A DNA stretch of 64,000 nt, from NCBI GenBank assembly GCA_021234535.1, contig CM037832.1, positions 1,618,359 through 1,682,358 of the forward strand, given 5' to 3'. The first letter of the stretch is position 1. Each line of letters starts with the position of its first letter. A program made the translations under genes and the position numbers. This document shows positions 1 through 11,169 of the stretch, in pieces. The stretch comes from Stichopus chloronotus. Its lineage: Eukaryota; Echinodermata; Holothuroidea; Aspidochirotida; Stichopodidae. Below the pieces are notes generated by a model, which was not told the DNA's origin, searched no databases, and worked only from the letters and a program-made list of their open reading frames with translations.

Positions 1-1277
1 TATATCCTCGATAAAATATGTCATGAATTTTATGTGATTGTTAGTCTGTTACTCTATAAACCTCATTGGGATAATTGGTTTATTATACCACCTGTGGTTT
101 CGAAAATCCCACATTGTCGACGATGCACGGTACCTCACGTTCAGCACGAGTATTACACAGCTTTATGAAACAGGTCTTTGATTCCGATAAGCCGGCACAG
201 TGGCATTTTTACCATTAACCATTTGTCAATCGTAAAATTAAAGAATTCACCGTAAAAACGAGATTCTGAAATCTGGAATACCAGTAATAAATGGTGATAT
301 GACTACATAAGAGCAACTTGTGCAAACAAACATCGTAGTCCAATTACCAGTTTGGCGGGTCGGACTAACACTGGGGGACATCAGGGGGTTGAAGAGGGGG
401 GAGGGGGTAAATAAGATACTCCTCATCATATATTCCTTTAGGCTGCAATGAAGCGACTTCAAACAGAGGGCTAAAGCCACATGATTTGGCCCGATGTTCG
501 AAAAAGGTTGCACACCCCTAATGTAAAGAGGCGGCTCCGTCTATAGGCAAATCATATAACAATTCTTATTATCGCACAAGAGAACTTATACAGATGATTT
601 TCAGGTTTGAAGAAATACAAGATACAAGAAAAATAAAAACAAGAGGGCAATCCGCGAAGTTGCGTATCTCATCGTCAACAAGCATTGATTTCAACACAGG
701 GCCTGCTCATGGGGATTTGTAATAGTTTACTGCAACCACATGTCACAGAGACCAAGTTCCGGGCACTGATTGTAAATTAGAGCCAAATATTCTTCAAACA
801 TAAAATGGTGGTGAGCAGAAGAAGAAAATTGTAATGTTGATCCCTACTGTAAGGTAGCAACCTTAACCCTATAGCCTGGTGCCACTTCTTAGACTCAAGT
901 AATGATAACAATAACAGCACAAAAGTATCTGTGCATATTACGCTACGTAACACAAGTATTACATTGGGTTATTCCATATAGGTTAGGCTTAGTGGGTACG
1001 GTTAGCGGCAGAATATAAGAGCATCCCTCAATGGGTTATTTGCACATTAGTCTCCTATTTAGCTGTGCAGGACCTGGTTCTGCTAAAATTGTTTGACTTA
1101 AAAATAACTCTCTCATAATTTGTAGTAATCTTCAAAGACATTACCCACAGGGACCAGTTCTGCTAAAGTTGTTTTGGCTAAAGTTAAAAGGTGATGTCTA
1201 TCGACCCGGATGCCGGCTCTATTTATTTTTTACCAAGCAATCATACAATTTCACCAGTTTTTTTTTTTTTTTTTTTT
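1..1277. other. No gene recognised; possible hAT end
   Basis: No exon with convincing splice sites and a recognisable protein is visible. Around 505-522 the sequence AGGTTGCACACCCCTA resembles the inner end of a hAT-type terminal repeat (family form CAGRGGTNGNCAACCT read on the other strand), so the preceding few hundred bases could be a decayed hAT-derived element; the partner end was not found. A poly(T) run lies at about 1258-1277. Confidence 0.4.
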
Positions 1278-1865
1278 AAATCAGCAAATTTCACTTTCTT
1301 TACTATAAAAGGGATATATCTTAAATAGTACATTATCAGATAAGTCATTGCAGAATTTTGCATTAAATGCTCAAATACTTCCCAAGATATGCAAAATACC
1401 TATTTTGGGGCAGAATTTCCTTTTTTCCTCAAATATTGGCAAATTTCACTGGATTTATCATCACAGTAATAAAATGATGAACAATGTGTTCTCAGGTAAG
1501 TCCTTACAAAGCTTTTACGTTATTTGGTCTAATAGTTCTCAAGATATGCTGGAACTACAAATTTTGGGGCAAAATTGGCTTTTTTCCTCACAAATCACCA
1601 AATTTCACTCTTTTTACTGTAAATATGATACACCTTGAATATTACTTTCTCAAATAAGTCCTTGCAAAGTTTTGCAGTAAATGCTCAAATACTTCTCAAG
1701 ATATACTGGCAATACCAAAATTGGCTTTTTTTCCTAAAAATTCAGCACATTTGACTCAATTTACTCCCATACAACCAATAAATCTTGGACATAGTGGCAT
1801 CATGCACAATCTTACCAAGTTTAAACTTAATCGCTCATGTACTTTCCAAAGTATTCTGGAAAAAC
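1278..1865. repeat. Degenerate ~155-bp tandem repeat, about four units
   Basis: Successive blocks starting near 1278, 1431, 1590 and 1735 share the same order of phrases: AAATTTCACT, then AAGTCCTTGCAAAGTTTTGC, then CTCAAGATATRCTGG, then AAAATTGGCTTTTTTCC. Units are about 150-180 bp and strongly diverged, the last one most. The open frames inside (for example 1348-1638) are carried by the repeat and do not look like a gene. A similar phrase pair recurs at about 36970-37140 (TCTCGAYAATT..CAAAG..GTCGC). Confidence 0.75.
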
Positions 1866-3576
1866 CACAATTTCGACAGGAGGTGACGCACACCCACGCA
1901 TGCACACACGCACACACATTGGCACGGACACGTTTTCATTTATACCACCCAACAGGACCCACCTGTACCCGTGGTCACTTTACCATGGGGTACCCCTGGG
2001 GTGTCACTATTCATCCGCCCCAGGCGTTTCCATGGCAACCGTTCTCCCATGGATGCAAAGTACAATATGTAGCTCCACAAGCCAAGTGACTACGATATCT
2101 CATCTTAGCCCCTGTAGGGCGATGAGATAAAAGCTGAGGAATGGTTGGAATACACGGGACGGGTACAGCGCATACACGCTTCACAAGCGATTGTACCTGA
2201 GATCAAGTATCAAGACTTTGTCCTGCACCGTACTGTTAAAGAAGAAACTGTTTCAGTGCGTGGACGTTATATCCAAATCACGTTTATTGATGACTTAGTT
2301 TGACTTAAACCAGTAATCCCAATAAATGGAAATACTGAACACTTGGATAGTATTTGTGATTCAATACATCTAATCCACCGACAGAAACAATTTTGTAGTA
2401 GTATAACATAGAAATAGTAACAATATAGTTGCAATAGCAAATTACACGCTTTATTTATTTTTTATTTAGAAAGAATGAACGATCATTAAACGAAAGATGT
2501 CCCTTATAGTAGAAAGAAGGAAACAGAATTAATTTAACAAAGAAAAAGTTTACAAAATGTTATAGAGTTATTTTAAATTAGACTTACCATTGGTATATGT
2601 GTAACGCTCCGTACACCGAAAGCAATGGGTGAATTATAAAATTGAATATTCTCGGTCTTCCTATATCGTCCCTCCGGATAAATCGCTTTGCTTTATCCTG
2701 TGGAAAAGTTAGTTCGTCAGTTGGGAAGTACAAGCGAACCAGCAACCTTCGTTTGTCACTCACGCAAGATGAAGGGAACTTAATTATACAACGATTTAAA
2801 AAGAGACAAACCCAGCAATGATGGAAAAAGTATCAAAACCACGAATGTCAACTGTCCAACTTAGAAATAATTCTCTGTTTTGTGAAAGTGACTCATTTTC
2901 CTTTGATTCATCGCTTTTTATAAGTGATCGCCATCACACAAATGGATGGGTTTACTTCTCCTGTGCCGGCGTGACGCCTACCCGTAAATAAGATAAAGAA
3001 AAAATGAATTGAGCAACAGAAGATAACTTAAACTATTGTACATGCGCGTACAACCGATCACAGTCTTCTCGTTAAATAGGGTATATGCATATTAAAATCT
3101 TAAGAGGGGCTTAGCACTCAACAGACTATTAAAATTCATAGGATTCACACATTATCTTTTCTTATTGCATCGTCTGAAAGTCAAACGATGTTTTCTCTCT
3201 GCGAGGTCGGAGGGCCGTGAAATGAATTCAGCCAATATGTTATCTAGCCTATCTGGCAATAAATCGCCTCTTTTCTTTTTACCTAAAGAAAAAACAAAGA
3301 AAAAAGAATGCAAAATTAATGCGAAAGTACTGCATCATGTTTTGTTTTTCTGCTGTACGGTTTTTTGACAACTACTACTTGTGACATGTATTTTAAGCGG
3401 ATTATTGTTTATTACAGAGCTTACTGAGCTTAGATTTATTTATTTTTTATGAAGGTTATATTGTTGATTCTTTGTGAATTTTGTTTAGTAGCAAGAGTTC
3501 TTGAATTTCTGACTTGCCATTTTTAATGTGGGGGGGGGGTAGCAATATTGGTAGAAATTATCTTTGGCCTTGCAAT
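1866..3576. other. Intergenic; no gene recognised
   Basis: A CA-rich stretch at about 1888-1920 is followed by a short GC-richer block (1970-2060) containing three CCATGG sites. The remainder is AT-rich sequence with no recognisable coding exon. A poly(G) run is present near 3531-3539. Confidence 0.4.
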
Positions 3577-3580
3577 TTAA

Positions 3581-3958
3581 AGCTGGAAGATGAGTTGTAC
3601 TAGCAATTGCCTGGTCATCTAACTTTGTTCTTTGTCAGTGTTCCAGAGACGTAAAAGTATGCAGAGAAAAGATCATCTGTTACAAATCGGAAAGAGAACT
3701 ACGCACTCATCTTCCAGATATTTGGACGTGAAAATTGTTTCGACATTTTTGTTAGCCCTACAAAAGTGAGTCTCCAAAAAGCATAGCAGTCAATCACCGT
3801 TAGGTCTACTTGAAATCAAACAGACCGATGTAAATGGATATGAATATTCATTTATGCAAAAATGTGTTTTAAACAATTTTTTTTCTATTTTGTAGTGGTT
3901 GTGACCTATTCTGCGGAATATGACCTTTAGTGACAAAGTGTCAACTCATATTCCAGCT
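3581..3958 (+). mobile_element. 378-bp TTAA-flanked MITE (family 2)
   Basis: The element starts AGCTGGAAGATGAGTTG and ends CAACTCATATTCCAGCT, a 17-bp terminal inverted repeat with one mismatch. It is bounded on both sides by TTAA (3577-3580 and 3959-3962), the target duplication expected of piggyBac-type transposition. No transposase frame is present, so it would be non-autonomous. An inverted, diverged copy of its interior is at 17949 to about 18240, where phrases such as GTTACAAATC and GCCCTACAAAA can be aligned. Superfamily assignment is inference from the TTAA alone. Confidence 0.8.
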
Positions 3959-3962
3959 TTAA

Positions 3963-5130
3963 CACAACTGTATGGCTGCGCTAAGCGGATACAGATCGAA
4001 TAGCAAAGACGCATAGTACACTTGCCAAATTTAGTAGATGGCCCTCAAGAGACTCTTCACTGCAACAGTGTGACGTCACATGCAAGAGGATATCTTAGCG
4101 CACGAAAGGGTTGCTCCATTAAACATATTCACAAAAGTGTTCGTCTTTGTAACACCCCCAACACACACACACACACACATATATATGGCATTTCATATCA
4201 GGCATTTCCTTCCTAGCGTGATAGGCTAGCTTATAGATTAGCTTCTAGCCTGGCATATGGTAGTACAGTCATTTTTTTTTTTTTTAAGTCGAGACTATTT
4301 GCAAAACCGTCTAATAACCGCCTTTATTCGGACGATGCTAACCATTAGCCCTGGATGTAACCCTAGTAACGATCGCCCATGGGATAAAATCTCGTTCTTG
4401 CCCATTATTGCTTTTATTCGCAAGAATTTGTTCTGGTCAATAGCCGCAATATGTTTTATCCTGATCGGATTAAACTTAAGAAAATTATTAAGGGAATATG
4501 AAAATCTGAAAAGGTGGTAGCGCGGTCGAAGAGGCTCTCGACGCTAGCCCTCACCATTTCACCTTTTCCTAACCAGACTCCTACAATAGTCTTGATTGAA
4601 GCACTCTTTACCATCCCTTCAACTGTGCAGGGGACATATATTGTCTTTTGGTGGTATGCTACCTTCAAACTTTACGTCATAGGTACTTGTGTCCAGTAGG
4701 TGATTGTTCAAAAGATTTATCAAGTTTTTACAGGATAGCTAATTTCTACAGCTTTTAGTAAAACTACGCCCCTTGTTACAACCGATAATGTAAAAATTAA
4801 CCGGTAATGAAAAACGAAACGATAATGTAGTGAAAAATCAACCGATAATGTAAAACGAACTCTCTTAGTCTCTTACCACTACGTTGATATTATTTAATAG
4901 GCTAGTGTCATGGAATGGTAACAGAAAGAAGGCAAGCAATCATGTGTCCAAGCAGGGGCAAAATGAGAGTGTCGGTTTAAGTTTTACTTAAATGTATAAT
5001 CTCTAGTCCAGATTTTAGTAAATTCAGGTAAATTCAGATTACTATGGACAAATTCTTTCTTGATTTGGTTAAGGTAAGTATGACGATCAATTATTGAAAG
5101 TTTGACAATTAGCCTTGAAGGGAAAGAGGG
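3963..5130. other. Intergenic with short simple repeats
   Basis: Contains a (CA)n-(TA)n microsatellite at about 4158-4187, a 10-bp palindrome GTGACGTCAC at 4070-4079 (perfect CRE core), and a four-unit ~20-bp minisatellite at about 4778-4860 built on ACCGATAATGTAAAA. Open frames at 4257-4699 have no recognisable protein features. Confidence 0.45.
4778..4860. repeat. Short ~20-bp minisatellite, four units
   Basis: Units read ACCGATAATGTAAAAAT, ACCGGTAATGAAAAACG, ACGATAATGTAGTGAAAAA and ACCGATAATGTAAAACG in direct tandem. Each unit carries GATAAT or a one-base variant, so the array is also a cluster of GATA-like sites. Confidence 0.7.
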
Positions 5131-5440
5131 CGTTTGTCTTAGGAAAACATCCATACTTTTAAACCAATGTTTGTGGACGCAGAATGATAGAATATTCAAA
5201 ATGAGGAAGGACAGTAGCTTTCTTTTCAAGAAATAAGCTCCTCGCAGAGAGAAATTCAGTTATTTGTTACTCAACACTAATTTGTTCAACCAAACTTTTC
5301 AAAATTCAAAGGATATGTCTTCCATTACTCATCACCTGCATAATGTTTTGAGAAGATGAAACTTTGGTAGATGATTATTGATGAGACTGAATGGTTGAAC
5401 AATGATTACGGCTATTTTCTTTTGTAGGTCACGTCGATGT
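5131..5440 (+). repeat. Dispersed repeat, copy 1 of 2
   Basis: About 300 bp that aligns in the same orientation with 37790-38090. Shared phrases include CAGAATGATA, AATGAGGAAGGAC, AATTTGTTCA, AAAATTC[C]AAA and ACTCATCA, then AGATGAARC and ATGATTACG. Ends and target duplications were not resolved. No protein of its own is recognised. Confidence 0.65.
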
Positions 5441-6969
5441 ATTCTAAACGCCCTATTTCCCTTTTACAAACTAGTGCCTGGTTAGCCTGGACTTGCCTGC
5501 AACTCGGCCGAGAGCTGGGGCTTTGTAACAACACTGTAGTTAAATTAGCGGGGCAGAACGACTACATTAATAAAGATAACGATAGGTTAAAGTTGCAATG
5601 GTGTGAAATGTTGACAGGAGATGAAATACAGTTTCTAAAGAGAACCTACGATAGTCGTCAGACAGCAAGCTTATCGAAATGCAGCACATCAGATGGTTGG
5701 GCTTCCGACCATTGAATAAGCTGTGCACACAATAGACAACGGAGATGGTACAGTTTAAACAACGTTGAACGACTGTGGGCTGGACAACGATTTAAAACTT
5801 GCCTGACGTTAGGCAGACCAGTACAGTGGATCGCTCTGGCAGTGACAGTGGCCTTTGGATTGAACAATCGATCCTACACGAAGTACGGCATTGTAAACGT
5901 AAATTACCGAGTTTCAGAACATTCTTCGCCTTCAGTTATTCGAGAAACATAACATTATTTAATGGAGTTTGAATGGGTATGACTAGCTGTTTCACAAAAA
6001 AATCAATTGAGAGGCTTCCTTGCAACTAAATGTTTATTCTTCTGGAAGCTAGTTAAAGTTCACCAGGAAATTCTTCACAGAACATTCAACAATAGACCTC
6101 ATCTGCATATTACCAGCTAAATACTATCCAGTATTTTGGAGCAGAAATTTTTGGATAGGTTGCGTTAGTATAATCATTAAATTAAACAATAGTGTAACAA
6201 ATGACCTGAATAGAAAGTTGTAGGAAATATGCCTGATAAAGATATTCACAGTTGTCAGCATGCAAAGTTACTTTGTAATTGACTCCCATACATGTACAGT
6301 TGCAGAGGGGAGACATGAAGCTTACGGCCATGGGCCTAAACGATATTCCTAAGTTTCGTTATTCATAAGGGTCATTGCTCATAATGATCATTGTTTATAA
6401 GTTCTTTTTTTTTCCCAAATAAAATTCATTGTTCAAAAGGTCGTTTTTCTCAAAAATAAAGGATTAACCTAATTTGTGTAAGATTTTGATAAGAAAGTGT
6501 AATTTAATGGCACTTTTGAAAAAGAACTTAAATAAATATTTTTTTCCAACTGAGAGCTATTTGTTTCTTTCTTTTTAGGTTTACCCTAGTTCCCCTTTCA
6601 CGGCATCGCTGCAAGGCCATGCGGTATGTACTTTTATGTTATGAGCACTATCAGGGACATAACTCGATTGTCTCTATACCAAGTCTTGCCCTTTTACGGT
6701 TCTATTATGGTCCTGTGACCGTTTAAGTACTTGCATTTATAGATCGAATTTGAACGAACACTGATCAAATGAAGCGAAAAGAAGCATTTTTTTTTATTTA
6801 TTCTTAAAAACACAAAAGAACTGATACAAGTTGGATTTGCAGAAGAGGCTGTATCATGAGGCGTGTATTAGAACCCAAATCATATATTAGTATCTCTCTC
6901 CATCAATTTTATTGATAGGTGTGTAATCATGAGCAAATTATATACAATATAATAACATACATAAAAATG
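5441..6969. other. Intergenic; no gene recognised
   Basis: The 92-codon open frame at 5437-5715 is the longest here; it has no domain I recognise, no clear splice context and lies at the edge of a dispersed repeat, so I do not call it a gene. Poly(T) runs and AT-rich filler make up the rest. Confidence 0.4.
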
Positions 6970-6991
6970 TATATATATATATATATATATA
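6970..6991. repeat. (TA)n microsatellite
   Basis: About 11 uninterrupted TA dinucleotides following AAAAATG. Confidence 0.95.
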
Positions 6992-7320
6992 CTGTCCTTT
7001 TATACTCTATCGTTTTACGATTTTGATAAAATATTGGCGCACATCACTAGTGTGTCACTGGACATGTTTGCTATTCCGTAACCGGTTAACAGCCGGAAGT
7101 GCCAATTTTAACACATTTGCAGACGTACAGGGTATACACTCGACCTGTCATTCGTATAACAAAAAGGATGCAATTCTATATTCTCATGGTAACCCTTTTG
7201 AGACAATTTCCAAAAATTTGAAACCTAAAAGAGTAAAATGTAATCGATGTCAGTGGTGAACGTAATTTTATCAAACGGTATCAGATGAATCATAGCAAAA
7301 TGTTCGAAGTCGCCGAAACA

Positions 7321-7500
7321 TTAGGAGACGATGAATGAGGAAGCAGAGAAGGTAAGAAAGATGATAACGAACAGAGGAAAAAAAGAGAGGGGAGGAGAGA
7401 GAAGCAGAAGAAGAGGAGACGGTAAGGATGATAAAGGGTGAAATGAAATGTAAGGAGAAGGATGAGAATGATGATGAGGAACAACAAAACGAAAATGAAA
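7321..7500. repeat. Purine-rich (GA-rich) tract
   Basis: About 180 bases made almost wholly of A and G on the plus strand (GAGG, GAAG and GATGA mixtures). The minus-strand open frames through it (7290-7707) translate to Ser/Leu/Phe/Pro-rich low-complexity strings and are composition artefacts. Such tracts can form triplex DNA; that is inference. Confidence 0.7.
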
Positions 7501-8081
7501 GGGAAGTCTAGATATCAAGAAAAGAAAAAAGAGCAGTGGGACTATAAAGCTGGGGATAGGGTAAGGGCAACGAGAAACCCCTTTCCAGTTAAAGGATCTT
7601 CCGGTCACAAGCTGTCTACTATGAGAAAACAAAAGTGAGAGGTCACTTGTATTTTCTGTGTGCTTTAATACATCCCTGCCCCCCCCCCCCCAGAAAAAAA
7701 AGAACAAGAAATGTAGACTGGTGTGACAATATTGTCAAATTACCATTTATGAACACGACTGCATACCTCCAGAAGAAGCTCTTCTAAGAGTTGCCTTTCG
7801 TGACAAAAAAAACAGTACCGTATCTGAACACATGTGGAAACCCAGTCTGTAACATGATATGATACAGTTTAGTACGTTTCAAGACTGGAATCCTCTAACC
7901 TTTCCTCATGTCTCTAACCCTACGATAACCTTGTGACAGACATGTGAGGTATAATATACTGGTACGGTACATTTCTCGAGAGTGAAGCCTTATGAAACAA
8001 AACGTGGGCTTTGGTGCCTCTGGGAAAGGGAAGAATGCTTTACAGAGTCATTTTGGTAACTGTTAACATTGCTTTCTTTAA
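7501..8081. other. Intergenic; poly(C)/poly(A) junction
   Basis: A run of about 12 C followed by a short A run at 7680-7699 is one of several C-run/A-run junctions in the window. No gene recognised. Confidence 0.4.
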
Positions 8082-8626
8082 AGACCAAGTGACATGCATC
8101 TGGAAAAGGGTTAGCTTTATTCGGAAGTTGCAAGGGAATTCCTGAGTGATAATCCGTTGGAATTTGTTGGAAAATGTTTCTATTTATTACCGCTTTTTAA
8201 ATATGGCTTTCTAAAGTTTGACGAAACTGCAAAACTGATGAATGTAGAATGTTGCACAGTGTCAGCATTTCTTTTGTTAGGCTTTTAAATGTTATCTTTT
8301 AACTACGTAATTACTGGGTTTAACGTTGGAAGGTAATATCATTATAACTAAAGAAGGCAATATGTGCTTCCAAAAGACAACCCTCTCGTTATGTAAAATC
8401 CTCAGTTCTCATCGGCATAAAGGTTATGTAAACAAAGGATAACATGAGGCATATCAGTGAGTCCCTCCCAGTGGACGTCACAAATTTGTATTATTGGCTC
8501 CCGTTAAATCTGTTTGTAAAATGGTCAATGTTTGACGGATTTTCATGACAATTGTGACTACTTTCAACATTTTTATGATGACGTCGGTCAATATTCCAAA
8601 ATGTGTTTTTCATGTCACATTGTACT
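8082..8626 (+). mobile_element. 545-bp TTAA-flanked MITE (family 1, copy A)
   Basis: Begins AGACCAAGTGACATG and ends CATGTCACATTGTACT, an imperfect terminal inverted repeat, with TTAA on both sides (8078-8081 and 8627-8630). Two further copies in the same orientation are at 10137-11169 and 16820-17353; shared interior phrases include GCACAGTGTCAG, TTCTTTTGTTAGGC, CAATATGTGCTTCCAAAAG and GTCACAAATTTG. This copy is uninterrupted and serves as the empty-site reference for the nested insertion in copy B. No transposase is encoded. Confidence 0.85.
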
Positions 8627-10136
8627 TTAAGTACGTAGGAAAATATCGGTGACTTCATCATGCACTAGCAATCCCAACCAAGGTATGGAGGCACGTCCTT
8701 TTCTGTGACAAAGAAATCTGATAAAGGTTCCTTAAAAGCTCCAGTACCGGTGCATACCCACCATCTTAACTTATACTAGAGCTCATACGTTCTTTCTCCA
8801 TTACTTTCCTATTTTTTTCTTCTTCTTCTTTTCATTTGTATGCACTTCTCTGCCTCACTTTTACGTATGCTTAAGCTGAGAGCTTTGCATACGGACTAAT
8901 TTAATATCTGATACGATGATTGAAAGACCTTTTTAGTCTGTATTTTTCTTTTGTGCATTTAAAAATCCCCGACACGATAAAGAATTACTTTCAATTCATC
9001 TATGCCAGTGGTTACTCATGCCTGTTGTTGGGTTATCTTCCTGGCAGTATGCGATGTATAAAAAATATGAAAAAAAAAATAAAAAGCTTAACCAAAATGT
9101 TTTAACTATCGCAGGCCTAAATCTACCTATCATTGATTCGTTTAGTTGGTTCATTTGCCACTGTTAAGTCGCTACTTTATTAGCTCATTCTTTTGCCTTA
9201 AAATCACCTCCAACGTTCTTCCAATCACCACGAAGAACTACAAGCGGATCATTGTGCTCTTCGGCTTGTGTTACGATCGCCACTTCCACACGGAGGCCGT
9301 CTTCAATTCACTTTTGCCGAAGTAGGAATACCATACTATCATATTGCTTGATTGCGATGGTGTGTGTGCTTGATAAAATAATTTGAAACAGATGTGAAAA
9401 ACTGTTGACGAAAATTATATACGCAGGATGTAACCTCACTCGACTGTTTGTTGATTTCTTTTTCTTCCTTCAATTTGAAGTACGTCATAGGGAGCATATA
9501 GCAAATTTATCTCCTCGTCCGGATTGTTAGTGAGTTTTGCTACTGTACAAGATATTTCGGAGGAAGCCGTACCATCGATCCCGGCACTGTCCTTTGGTCA
9601 TCGTAAACTCGAAACACGATCGGATGTTGACTGACACCTGGGTAAGAGAAATGCGATGGCGCTATAACAGAGTCGGGAACGCTTGCGGTGCTCCGATGGT
9701 GGAAGAAATTTTGAAGTTGGCCTGGCAGAATGTACGGAGTCTGCCACTCTCCATGTGGTACCCTCGGAATATTTTGAAAGTGGTAACTGGTCAGCGACTT
9801 GGAAAAATGATAAGGTCTCCCGGTTGAATTTACACGTGCGATCTATCAAAAAGAAAGGAAAAAAGATAAGTAATAATGTATATATGATCAATCTATGCGG
9901 AATAATTATAATACAACAACTTTTGAAGTATAAAGCAGCCGGTAATAACGACTCAGATTGCTGCCTTTATTCGCTCTCAAAAACACGCACAAAATTCCAA
10001 AAAGAGGTTCTGTTTCACCTTCAGCCTATTTCATTTCAATCAGCATTTGTTTTTATCCTTCGTTCGACAAGTGGCCAAAACTGAAATTAGTAATGGGGAA
10101 TTTTAGAATCCAATGAAATTATTAGATAATCGTTAA
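8627..10136. other. Intergenic; no gene recognised
   Basis: AT-rich single-copy-looking DNA. The overlapping plus-strand frames at 9537-10084 and the minus frame at 9598-9891 show no motif I recognise and no flanking splice pattern that decides between them. Confidence 0.35.
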
Positions 10137-10358
10137 AGACTCAGTGACATCCATCAGAAGAGAGCACTGGATTCATTCAGAAGTTGCGGCGTGGCACTCG
10201 TAATGACAATCCTTTGGTGTGGTCTTTATATCTACTACCAGCTTAGAGATATGGATTATCAAAGTTTGATCAAATCAATTAGTCAAATCGAATGATGATG
10301 ACGAGAGTTGCACAGTGTCAGTATTTCTTTTGTTAGGCATACGTATATTGTCTCTTAA

Positions 10359-10726
10359 AGAGGCTCATTGAGTTGTTTTGTGAAATTCACTCTATTTTTC
10401 TAAACCGGTCAAGTTTCCTTCACATACTAATGACAAACAGTCAAACTAAAAGGATCCCAAAGTTTTACATACGTTGGAACATTAATGAGTGAGTAACCAA
10501 CGATTAAATTTGGTTTTTGAAACTTTGTGACCAGACATTTTCACATTAGTACATTCACATGCACACAATCAGAGCAAGTATTGGTCAAAAATTCGAAAAA
10601 ATTGACAGTTTTCATATAACTATTGGATGTGAAACTTGATTAATTATGCTAATTGTGAATGTTGTCATGTGTTTGCATACTTCAAAATCACCGCAATCTT
10701 TACTGAAGTCAACTCAATGAGCTCCT
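10359..10726 (+). mobile_element. 368-bp TTAA MITE (family 3) nested in family 1 copy B
   Basis: The ends are AGAGGCTCATTGAGTTG and CAACTCAATGAGCTCCT, a 17-bp inverted repeat with two mismatches. TTAA lies immediately outside both ends (10355-10358 and 10727-10730). In copy A the corresponding site carries a single TTAA (about 8298-8301) followed by the same downstream sequence (TAATTACTGGGTTTAAC against TTACTTAATCACTGAGTTTAAC here), so an empty and a filled site can be compared directly. No coding capacity. Confidence 0.85.
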
Positions 10727-10925
10727 TTAATTACTTAATCACTGAGTTTAACATTGGTAAGTGATATTAAAAGTTTTGAAGGAAACAATATGTGCCTGCA
10801 AAATAAAATCCTAGAAGATAAAATCTTAATTACTTAATCACTGAGTTTAACATTGGTCAGTGCCATATTAAAAGTTTTGAAGGAAACAATATGTGCCTCC
10901 AAAAGAAAATCCTAGAAGATAAAAT
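10727..10925 (+). repeat. 99-bp tandem duplication at the MITE junction
   Basis: TTAATTACTTAATCACTGAG starts at 10727 and again at 10826; the two ~99-bp units are nearly identical (for example CCTGCAAAATAAAAT in the first, CCTCCAAAAGAAAAT in the second). The duplication begins exactly at the TTAA on the right side of the nested element. Confidence 0.9.
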
Positions 10926-11169
10926 TCTCAATTTTCCTTGAAATAAAGAGTTACGTAAACAAAAGATAAGATAAGGTGCATTATGTGAGTCCCTGGCTTG
11001 ATTTGACAAAAATGTCAGGTTTTGCATCAGTTTGTCCATGATGCAATTTGAAAACAAACATTTGTTTGTAAAATGGTCAGTGTTGGTTGCATTTTAATGA
11101 AAATCAACATTTTTAATGATTAATTCTGCCAATGCTCCAAAATGAGTTTGTTATGTCACACATAATTTT

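Larger units (their letters stand above)
10137..11169 (+). mobile_element. TTAA MITE family 1, copy B, interrupted and partly duplicated
   Basis: Starts AGACTCAGTGACATC just after TTAA (10133-10136) and ends near TATGTCACACATAATTTTA; the right TTAA is degenerate. Relative to copy A it carries a 368-bp insertion (10359-10726) and a ~99-bp tandem duplication (10727-10825 and 10826-10925). Removing both leaves about 565 bp, close to the 545 bp of copy A. The right end is uncertain by several bases. Confidence 0.75.

Noticed and set aside
7290..7707. Ser/Leu/Phe-rich minus-strand frames
   Set aside because: They read through a purine-rich tract and a poly(C) run; low complexity.
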